NCBI GenBank assembly: GCA_021613375.1
Contig: CM038709.1
Location: 36,984,428 to 37,048,427 of the forward strand
Direction: 5' to 3'
DNA: 64,000 nucleotides
DNA from: Megaleporinus macrocephalus
Lineage: Eukaryota > Chordata > Actinopteri > Characiformes > Anostomidae
Under the pieces are notes generated by a model, which did no database searches, had not been told where the DNA came from, and saw only the letters and a program-made list of their open reading frames with translations. Positions 45,862 to 55,994 of the stretch are shown here, piece by piece. A program made the translations under genes and the position numbers. Every line of letters begins with the position of its first letter. Within the stretch, counting starts at the first letter, position 1.

Positions 45862-48069
45862 CTGCAGATTGAAGAAAAGACACTGCTTTAGTGAATTCTT
45901 GATTAAAAACATTAGTGCATCACTAATATTGCACTTCATCCCTGCATCCAGTTTCAGACTTTGTCATTTTTTGACTTTGTCAAGTTACTTGTTTAATGCT
46001 CTGGAACTTTAAGGCACAATCTGGCAACCTTAGAAGAAAATAGTTAATGTTTTTTAAAACAGTAGTATAATTGCATTTACTATCGTTTAAAGCATTACAG
46101 CAGGGGTGGAGATGTGGGGCTTCACCTGCCACCCCAATTTTGCAACTAATGAATATCAGACAAAACTGTACTAAGTGTTAAGTTAAATGCAACTGTCTAC
46201 ACTCAAACACATGTGGATATGAAATATGAAATGGATATGAATATAAAAGAAAACTATTATTAGTTAAATCAATGAGCCCATCTGTCGTGAGAAATCACAA
46301 GACAAGCACGAGTCGCTTTTTCCCACTCTGAGCTCACACAGCACTGATAGAAACAGCTTTTCTGTATTCATATGGTTCACATGAAACAAGCTAGTATTAT
46401 TTAGTGCAGTGATTTTAAACTGTGTTGTGACCTTGTGTCTGTGCTACATCGCCCCACGAGGGGACTGTTTAACAGTGCGTTTGCATGACAGAATTCAAGG
46501 AAGTCACATATATGCTTCAAGAAGGAGATTGTGAGCATACATAAGGCCCAAAATATAGAGCGCGAAACTTAATCAGAGAAAGTGATGCAAACAAGATTGC
46601 ACTGCGCTGCTTAAAGCAGGCTCCACAACTACATAACTCAAAATTACTGCCAGAAAATAAAAGCTTACAAAGACAAAAAGCCATTGCTTACTGCCTTGGG
46701 GATGTTCATTTTTCCATATCTCACTATAAATATAATTTATATGAAATATATTTGACATTTGTGGTCAGTTGTAACTAATAAATGAATTAAAATAATAAAA
46801 AACCTTAGTTGTATAACATACAGTTACTTTCAGGAGCTCAGTGAGCAGATGACCTGATTTTCAAAGGTCATAAAGTTCAAGCTGAAACATGTCTTTAAAG
46901 TTCCTTAAGTAAGATTACTTCTTTATCTTTTACAGTTTCAAACTAACAAAAAAGAAAAATTGGCCTGGAGCAAAAATTCTTAAGTAACAGACTGTTTGGC
47001 AAGTATCACAGCTTGTAAATGCTTTTGTAGCCGATAAGAGTCCTTTAGTTCTTGTTTGGCGGATTTTCACTCAGGCTTCCTCACAAAAGACTTCTAGTTC
47101 TTGGGTGACTTCCATGCTTTGCTCTTTTGAGGTCTATCCACAGATTTCTATGAGTTTTAGGTTGGAGGTGACTTGATCTTGCACCTCTTGAGGGTGTCCA
47201 TTGTGGATTTTGAAGTGTGTTGAGGTTCTATATCATCTTAGGTTTTTCAGATGGTGTAATGTTTGTTTCCAGATTTTGCCTGTTTTTAATTGAATCCATT
47301 TTTTCCTTTCATTCGTACCTTTACTCACAGCAGTCACAAGGTTGTTGGAACTAGGTTTGAGGCGTCAGTATATTTATAAGGATGGAAACTTATAAGGTTG
47401 GAAATTTTACATCACCTGGTGATGTAACAATGACTGTGAAAAAGTCATGGCGCCATCCCTTAGTTCTTGGTTCCCTTAGTTACCTGCAAACTCTAATGGT
47501 GCCCCTCAAATTGTACAAAACAAAAATAATATAGAAATTGCACTCACAATGTAAAAAAAAATATATTTTATCTCTAACTTTATGCATTTTTGAGACATGT
47601 TCATCTTCAAACGTGAACAACCCAGTCATCAGCTTAATAAATGAAAGTTGTGCTAGTTATGGGAAAATTAACATTGTGATGTCATCGTATTCTAAACCCT
47701 TGTGAAAGAAAAATCTCAGTTTTTAGTGACTTTTTCTTTGGATGGGAGACCAGAGTTTCCCGGAAACATTTAGATACATCTGGACGAAGCCTTAGGCACG
47801 TGTGAAATGATTAAAACTATTTATCTGCGTGTTTTGCCTGTAAAAAAACACTATCCCACTAAAATAAATACAAATTTAAATACAGCAGAAAGTCTTGTTT
47901 ACTGCTCGTCTTTTCAGTAACTACTGCAGGCCCAATCTGCTGATCTGCATAGTGTTCAAGGGAGCGGTCCATCTGGGTTTACCTTCCTGATCGACCCCCA
48001 CCACTCCCAAAACGGCGTGCTCGCCGTGTCCTAACCCCTATTAAATATTTACCTTCCGCTGACTTTGTT

Positions 48070-48420
48070 ATTATAACATGGGTGAATCTTTCATAAGGCT
48101 TTTGTTTTTACAGACAGCTGTCTCCACGGCGCCGTGCCTCATTGTCTCCATCACCGTGGGGACGAAAACCTCGTTAAAGGAGGCGATTGAAGATAATCAT
48201 GAATTATTGCGCAGGGAACATCTGCCCGCCTCCACTCGACTTTCGCTGAAGGACGAACGGGAGAGGAAGCCCGTCGCTCTCCAAAACTGGACAGGACTGC
48301 GGCTTAAAATGGAAAAAAAAAAAGCCTTTAATCCCTTAAAGTGAAGGTCTCGCCAACAATCTAATTCAAAGAAATTTTCAAAGGAGATGCAGTCTCTCAG
48401 GACACGTTTGGTATCTTAAG
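48070..48420. other. intronic TE-poor, conserved-looking block
   Basis: Balanced, CpG-containing, non-repetitive sequence (GAAGATAATCATGAATTATT near 48190, GTCTCCATCACCGTGGGGAC near 48145) in the 9.6-kb gypc intron. A frame at 48078-48344 matches nothing known. Confidence 0.35.
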
Positions 48421-48756
48421 TTTGCATCTTTAGCTCTCCGCTGGATAGTATTGAAAACATAGTAGATAATACCTGTAGACCACAGATAGGGCTTTAACAA
48501 TGTACCTTGCAATACCAAAACTCAGACAACGTGCATCATAAAGAATTTCTATTAATCAAGGTATCGAATGTCGTTGCATTGTTTGCACACCAATGTTGGC
48601 AGACTTGATCAGCCCACAGTGTTCTTTAGGATGCTTTACAGATACACCCATCGTTTTCCTTCAGTGGAATTTTGTTCCTAATATTGTGAAAATATCAAAT
48701 CATAAGTCCAGTATTAAGAATAAAACCATTTATCAGTACATCCCTATACATTCCTT

Positions 48757-49857
48757 CAACAAACCATGTGGTGATTAGAGTCAGTAATAGTCGGGGCAGG
48801 TCTCTGAACAAACCATGTGGTGAGTAGAGGCAGTCTTAGTCAGGGAAAGGTCTCAGAATAAACCATGTGGTGATTAGAGTCAGTCACAGTCAGAAGGAGG
48901 TCTCACAACAAACAATGTGGTGAGTAGTTTCAGTTACAATCAGAGGCAAGCCTCAGAACAAACCATATGGTGATTAGTCAGTCACAGTCAGTGAGAGGTC
49001 TTAGAACAAACCATATGGTGATTAGAGTCAGTCACAGTCAGGGGGAGGTCTCAGAACAAACCATGTGGTGATTAGGGTCAATCACAGTCAGGGGGAGGTC
49101 TCAGAACAAACCATGTGGTGATTAGGGTCAGTAACAGTCAGGGGGAGGTCTCAGAGCAAACCATGTGGTGATTAGGGTCAGTAACAGTCAGGGGGAGGTC
49201 TCAGAGCAAACCATGTGGTGATTAGAGTCAGTGATAGTCAGGGGGAGGTCTCAGAACAAACCATATGGTGATTAGAGTCAGTCACAGTCAGGGGGAGGTC
49301 TCAGAACAAACCATGTGGTGATTAGGGTCAGTAACAGTCAGGGGGGTGTCTCAGCGCAAACCATGTGGTGATTAGGGTCAGTAACAGTCAGGGGGAGGTC
49401 TCAGAGCAAACCATGTGGTGATTAGGGTCAGTAACAGTCAGGGGGAGGTCTCAGCGCAAACCATGTGGTGATTAGGGTCAGTAACAGTCAGGGGGAGGTC
49501 TCAGAGCAAACCATGTGGTGATTAGGGTCAGTAACAGTCAGGGGGAGGTCTCAGAGCAAACCATGTGGTGATTAGAGTCAGTCACAGTCAGGGGGAGGTC
49601 TCAGAACAAACCATGTGGTGATTAGGGTCAGTGACAGTCAGGGGGAGGTCTCAGAACAAACCATGTTGTGATTAGAGTCAGTCACAGTCAGTGGGAGGTC
49701 TCAGAACAAACCATATGGTGATTAGAGTCAGCCACAGTCAGGGGGAGGTCTCAGAACAAACCATGTGGTAATTGGGACGAGTCACAGTCAGTGGGAGGTC
49801 TCAGAACAAACCATGTGGTGATTAGGGTCAGTAACAGTCAGGGGAAGGTCTCCGAAC
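48757..49857 (+). repeat. 50-bp minisatellite, about 22 copies
   Basis: The unit of exactly 50 bp contains CCATGTGGTGATTAGGGTCA, GTAACAGTCAGGGGGAGG and TCTCAGAACAAA. Central copies (about 49060-49640) are nearly identical, while the edge copies (48757-49000 and 49740-49857) are diverged. Variants AGAACAAA, AGAGCAAA and AGCGCAAA mark individual units. The array lies wholly within a gypc intron. It is not a CRISPR array because units are directly adjacent with no spacers. Confidence 0.97.
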
Positions 49858-52184
49858 TCTAACTCCGCCTTCTGCTGCTGCACCCAACCCGGATCATCTT
49901 GCTGTGAAGTTGAGCAAAGTCACAGATTTGACTCTTATAAGTAAAAGTATATCTGTAGAACTTTCTGGTATGAGTGAGTGAGCAGAGCGTGTGAGCTGAT
50001 GCAGCCTGACAATGATACAGAAACATCACATATTTATTAAAACAGTAGTGTAATTATTACAGTAGTCCAAACACAAACAGTCTGCGCTTCTGCTTTCAAA
50101 CTAGCTGGATTTGCCAGGAAAATCGTTAATCTGGCAACCCTGAACGAAGGAGAGAAATCTGTTTTCACAACTGAGTGGAAAGTAAAAACATGCCGAACAC
50201 TGCAGAGCATGAACGAGAAACAGAGCACGTTCATCATGCTCCTACATGCCGCAGCCTTCCTACAATACACACATGCACAAGGTTTGAGTTGATGAGTTAT
50301 TCATGCTGTTAATGCTCTTGTTCAGTTCGTCTCTGGTGGCGGTGCTGTTTGTGATTCACTGTGTTTGGGATTATCTTTGTTATACTGGTATTGACTTTAT
50401 TCAAGTATACCACCCATCAATGTCTTTAAATCATATATACTTAGACCCTTCTTCAAGTCATGTATCTTTGGAATCACCGCTTCTACATTTGCTTTGCTTT
50501 TAAAAAACTGAGTGCTGTATGTTCTAACTACCGGTATGTAGGAGGCTTCAACAATGTACTGATAACGTTGACAGGTACAGTGGTACAGTGTTGTCAGGTA
50601 CCGTTGCCACATCTTTATGTGGAATTACATTGCAACGTTGTGACAATGTTTTGGATACCAGATAGCGTAACCAGTAAACAGAGTAACTGTTGCTCATAAT
50701 ACGTGTAGGCACTCATTAGCACTTGTTAACCATGTCTATAGTTTAATACGGCTAATCAGAGTTAAACTGGTGAGTGATGTTAGCCAGGAAGCCTGAAAAG
50801 CATGTTTCTGATTGGATGGTGTTGAACCTGGCAGTAAAGTGCTGCACAGAGGAGAACCATTTCACAGGCTGCCTATATATAATCTCTAGTGTACGCTCTT
50901 AAAATAAGAGGCAGATTCTCTGAGCAGATAAATGGACAGAAAGGGTTGTTGATGATAGATTTTTGATGGGAATGTTTCCTTATGCTAATTTAAAGCCTTC
51001 ATTTCTGTCAGTGGGAATAAAAAATCATGGACATACATCAACAAATACACTTAAACTGACCAACAAGGATGTGTGATGTCCAGTACTATTAGCATAACAC
51101 ATATAAACCAAGGATTGTTTTGTTTACTATACTAAATTCATGTACATGTAGTCTGCGTTGTTAAAGGTGATATTTAGCTTGTTGGTGCTCGCTTAGTGAA
51201 CAAAAAAGAGAAAAATGGCTGCCTGCTAGTAAAATGATTTCTCAAAAAGCCTATTTTTGATAATAAATTAAATAACTTGCTTTGTTTGTACAGTATATTT
51301 GAATGCTGGACATGTTGAACCCCATGTCTCTTATTAGCCAGGGTCCCCTTAACAGTAAATTACTTGACTTAATTAAAGCATAAAAACAAAAACAGAGAGA
51401 CTGTAGTCTTTTATGATATTCAATGATATTTCATGATACAGGCTTGGTATCATTAAATTCATTCAGAGTGAGGATTAGTTGCATTAATGCAGAGAAGTCT
51501 GAATGAGCACTGGCTGGATTTAGTAAGAGTGTTCATTTGTTGGATTACTTGAGAGTGAGCATTGGATGTATGTATTCTGAGTTGAACCACAGAAACGTTC
51601 AATATGTACCGAATTTCATATTATTAAATGTTATTTATTAATAAACTTAAAAAAACTTAAAAACTTAAAACAACAGTTTATTTCTCACTTCACAATATTT
51701 TGAGAACCACATATTTTTGTACATGGAGGTGTTATTATATATTAAGCTATAATATTCCGTTTGTTATAATTTATTATTATGATTACATGTTTAATTTGCT
51801 AATTTTGGTTATTGTTTTCGAAATATAAGGCCTGACTTTCTTCATTATGCCATGCGCAAAGCTGTACAGGTTTCTCAAATACCATGAAAACATATACAGC
51901 TTTGTTTATCATCCAAACCTCTTCATTTCTTACAGCTTCCTACAAACTGCCCGAAATGAGTTTTATTGTATAATCGTTTTATATATGTGTTTAAAAAACT
52001 TTTTATAAAAAAATCAGTGACTCCACACTTTTGAGCAGTAGTGTATGTACTTGTGAGAGTGAAGAATGGAAATGTAGACCCACTGATGGGGCATTTAGAT
52101 TAGAGAGTAAATAAAGGACTGAATGATAAATTCTGCATTTAAGGTGTGAAAACAAGGTGTGAAATAATACAGAATCGATCAAAA

Positions 52185-52350
52185 AGGCTGGCGCCCCCGC
52201 ACACCTTAAACTGCGGACAATTAAGGCCGCCTCATTAATGTCTAATCACCCATGACGTTGAGCTGCGTCGGCTGTCGTTAAAAGCTCATCAGGCCGCAGT
52301 GTTTACAGTGTGGTTGTATTCTGCACAATTAATGGCAAATTACAGAACAT
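52185..52350. other. intronic TE-poor, conserved-looking block
   Basis: Contains closely spaced homeodomain-type cores in unique sequence (GGCCGCCTCATTAATGTCTA, GCACAATTAATGGCAAATTA). Candidate enhancer by appearance only. Confidence 0.35.
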
Positions 52351-52489
52351 GACCAGCAGGGAGAGAGTGGAAGTGGGTGCAGGCAAGAAAGAGTTGGTTT
52401 GTGGTGTCAGGAGAGGAGCAAATGGGAAAGCTGCAAGTTTGAACAACGCTTACACCTGAAATTAATAATTAATTACATAGATTTAGTGG

Positions 52490-52915
52490 ATTTATCAGTC
52501 TATTTCAACTTTAGCAGAGCTCAGCAACAGTGAGATCACTGAGAAATCAGATCACATTGATGTATCTGTCTTCCGAGGCTTTAGCAGAGCTCAGTAACAC
52601 TGAAATTAATAACTGATCACATTGATTTATCAGTCTACTCAGGCTTTAGCAGAGCTCAGTAACACTGAGATTAATAACTGATCACATTGATTTATCAGTC
52701 TACTCAGACTTTAGCAGAGCTCAGTAACACTGAGATTAATAACTGATCACATTGATTTATCAGTCTACTCAGACTTTAGCAGAGCTCAGTAACACTGAGA
52801 TTAATAACTGATCACATTGATTTATCAGTCTACTCAGACTTTAGCAGAGCTCAGTAACACTGAGATTACTAACTGATCACATTGATGTATCTGTCTACTC
52901 AGGCTTTATCCAAGT
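52490..52915 (+). repeat. 65-bp minisatellite, about six copies
   Basis: The unit of 65 bp contains TTTAGCAGAGCTCAGTAACA, CTGAGATTAATAACTGATCA and CATTGATTTATCAGTCTAC. The TCAGTCTACT word recurs at 52630 and 52695, and then at the same spacing. The inner copies are almost identical. Intronic in gypc. Confidence 0.95.
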
Positions 52916-53959
52916 TTTTGTTGAGAAGTTTTCTAAACCCGTTCTCCCAAAAATATAACTGCGTATTGAAAACAGCCTTCACAAAATGTATCATTTAACA
53001 CATTCATTTCTGCATTCCAAATCCCAGTACTTGTATTCCATTACATCCCGCTACTGGTTGTATTAAGGGTGAGAGTGTAATATTAATGGATGCCTATTGA
53101 GTTTACACCTCACTTGTGTTCCTAAGTTGAGGAAAAATGGAGCTGATGCGTGAAAAAGCAGCAGGACAGGAGAAAGTGTGTTTTGAGGAATACAGAAAAG
53201 GTTTTTGCAGAGCTGCTGTGAATTGAAAAGTGTTAAAATAGAGGTGTAGTTTTCTATCAGTCGCATGACTGAAAACTGCTTCAGAAGGGCTTCTGGAGTT
53301 CGCCTTCTTGGTCTAAACTCTGTTGAAAGCTGGTAAAAGCTCACCAACTAACAGGCAATGGCACATTTAGCCAAGCCTTTTTTATTTTCCATTATATCTT
53401 GTACCAAAGCAATATTAATTTATATGCTTGTATTTACACAAGTACTCACTTATTATTGCGTTACCACACGTGCATTATTCTCATGTATGACAATATAACA
53501 ATACTAATTACAGGAGATGCTTATTACCTCTAAATAAATTAGTTGTGACTGATCTTGTATGTTATGTGCACATATGCACTATAGTATCTGACTTATATGA
53601 GCAGCAAAGTGTGTGAAGTGCTGCAAACTCGATGAGGGATCTGTTAAAGTATCTAATCAAGCTGAAACTCTAGGACAAAGATGCCCATATTGAACAACAA
53701 CAGAGCTCCAACTATTACAGGCCACATTTAGCACCTTTAAAGTTCATTATTTATTTCAACGCAACTGTTTTTGAACTGTTTCTATTAGCTAGATTTTTGA
53801 TTTTCTAACAGCATCAGCTCTTCATAACTGACTACAACAGACATTTCTCATTGACCGAATGACTGATGGCAATTTGCTGACGTGCACGAGAAGTGTAGCT
53901 ACCATCAGCTGTAAAACAGTGTATAGCTGCAGAGACGAGAGGCAGGTCAGTTAAAGTTG

Positions 53960-54800
53960 TGTAGTTTCAATGACTTAGACCCCAAACTTGAGCAGACAGC
54001 AAACACTGAATAAATGGAGACCCTTGAAATTCTTCAGAAAGCTGGGTGATCACCATCAAGTAAATTAGTGACGTTGTCAAAGTTTAATCTGGAGCAGTGA
54101 CCCTCATCTATTTGAACATGCACTGCATCACAGCAAAGTTCACGCTCAGGCTCCTGACTCCCGAGCAGAAGCAGCACCATGTTGACATCCGCAAGGATTT
54201 TTGTCAACAGGCCCAGGACGAGCCAACCCTCACGAGGAGGATCATCACCGGTGACGAGTCGGATCAACAACTGCAACCCAGAGACCAACCAGCAGTCTTC
54301 ACTGTGGAAGACCCCGTAGTCTCCTAAACTAAAGAAAACCCATCAGGTGTGCAACCTGGAGTGTGCTGTATTCCACAAATGCTGGTAGTTTCTATCAACA
54401 TTTGCGGTTTTATGCATCATCAATTTGGCCCCCAAGGTCAGACTGACAGCTTTGAGTTCTGCTGCACCTTTCGGGTGCAGAACATCAGCACCTAAGACCT
54501 GAGCTGTGGCTCACTGGCAGTCAGGTGCTCCATTATGGCAATGTTACTACTGACAGCACGTTGAAAATTTTTTTGGCCACACCAACCCGAGTCGCGAGAT
54601 TTTTTGCTACCCACCAGCCCTGCTTGCTTGATTTGGCTCCCTGCGGCTTCTTCCTTTTCCCCAAAAGGAAATTCAAACTGAAGGCTCATCATTTTAACAC
54701 AGTGGAGAAGATCCAGTGAGAATCGCAGACGGTGCTTAATGCAACTACAGAATGGGGCTTCTAGGAAGGACTTCTAGGTGTGACTGATTTCTGCAGGCCG
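53960..54800 (+). pseudogene. mariner transposase relic
   Basis: Plus-strand fragments read MHCITAKFTLRLLTPEQKQH and RRIITGDES (54097-54327), then LDLAPCGFFLFPKRKFKLKA and HHFNTVEKIQ (54525-54719). These correspond to the LTPEQK, ITGDE (first catalytic Asp) and PDLAP-x-DFFLFP (last Asp) blocks of mariner-type DD34D transposases. Stops and frameshifts separate them, and the Asp usual after LAPC reads Gly. No inverted repeats were recognised. Confidence 0.82.
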
Positions 54801-55435
54801 TTACACATATTGTTATAATAAGTTAAACAAAGGAATGCATTTGTGGCCGTGTAGCTAGTGACTATATTAAGGTTGTTTATTGCTTAACTTCAGGTGTGTA
54901 ATCTGCATCATGTACCCTACATGAAGGACCGCTGTGTAAATGTTGTTGAATGTTGGATTAAATGTTGGATCACATGCAGCTGATGGTGGACCAGCAAAAA
55001 CTAGGCTTGTTTAAATCAGTTGTAACGGTGTTTTGTTCAAAATCACAGTGAATATCATGTTTGTTAAGAATAAGAGTGCTACTGAAAGGGTGTACTGGTT
55101 TACGTTCGATTCATATTACATTTTCCAAAACATAATGAGTAATTCAAGTACTTAGTCAATTATAATTGATTAGACTTTGGACATGACTCCTCCAACACTG
55201 ACAACTAAACTTTTAACTGTTTAAAGGCAACCAGCTAAAATGCTATATTAGCATATAGCTTCTGTCATGAAAACCAAACAGGTCGAGATTTGTAGATAAA
55301 TACATAAAACATTACAGGCCCCATTTGTTTGGAGAAGAGTACGGCTGAGTTTGCTCTCTGGGTTCTTGTTAAAGTGAATGATACACAGGAAGTGGAAGGT
55401 GAGTCCCTGGCGTCTAGTACGAGCACAAAACTCAC

Positions 55436-55468
55436 CAATAATGACTTCCTCAGTGGCTGGGCTTGTAC
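55436..55468 (-). CDS. gypc: glycophorin C, upstream 33-nt exon
   Basis: On the minus strand a pyrimidine-rich acceptor ending CTTCTTAG is followed by 33 nt and a GTGAGT donor. The exon is phase 1 at both ends. Its codons read TSPATEEVII and then the first base of a Glu codon completed by the 39-nt exon 9.6 kb downstream. Thr/Ser/Pro content suits an O-glycosylated ectodomain. It begins with two bases of a split codon, so a further upstream exon ending in phase 1 must carry the start codon; I did not find one. Candidates on the minus strand near 60.7, 61.2, 61.5 and 62.6 kb all give the wrong phase. The fish ectodomain is therefore short unless exon 1 is long. Confidence 0.8.
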
Positions 55469-55990
55469 CTAAGAAGAGAGAAACACAATCACAGCGTTAG
55501 CTTCGAGACTTCAGCACTTCGAGGACAAAAGCAAGCGTTTTTCATTTCACACGCTTTTTGTTGTCCTTCTCAAGGCAAACAGGGCCTTCAACTGGGAAAT
55601 GCTCGCGGCAGACGAGGTGTAACTTCCAAGCGAAAGAAGGGATAAAACACCGTATTGTGATTTAGATGAAAAATGTACTTTTGCCTGATGTTCATTCTCC
55701 GCATCGTTCAGAAGATGCGTGGAGGCATGCCGCTCAGCTCAGGGGGATCACAGGTTTGCTGGGACTGTGTGAGTGTTTAATCACTTCATATATTCATGTA
55801 ATTTTAATGAAGAGGAGAACTTGGAAACTTTTGGCAAACAATGGAAAGTATTTTATGCCCCAGAGCTGCAGACTTACATTATGATATACTGTTCGCAAAG
55901 TTTATTCCAAACTCCCATGTACTCTGTACTTGGACTCTGTACTTATGAGACACCTTATTTGTCCACTATAAAGACACTATACAGAAGGTA
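55469..55990. other. no further exon seen upstream of the 33-nt gypc exon
   Basis: Unique sequence on the 5' side of the gypc exon. No start codon with a phase-1 donor was found here. Confidence 0.4.
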
Positions 55991-55994
55991 CATC

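Larger units (their letters stand above)
45862..55435 (-). other. gypc intron of 9.6 kb carrying two minisatellites and a mariner relic
   Basis: GT-AG intron between the 33-nt and 39-nt exons. It holds the 50-bp minisatellite (48757-49857), the 65-bp minisatellite (52490-52915), the mariner relic (53960-54800) and two TE-poor stretches that look conserved (48070-48420 and 52185-52350). Nothing else recognisable was seen at 45862-48050, 49860-52180 or 52920-53950, apart from AT-rich dispersed-repeat-like sequence near 47.0-47.4 and 51.6-52.03 kb. Confidence 0.7.

Noticed and set aside
48757..49857. CRISPR-like direct repeats
   Set aside because: Units abut one another with no unique spacers, and the context is a vertebrate intron; it is a minisatellite. 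The same applies to the 33-, 58- and 65-bp arrays.
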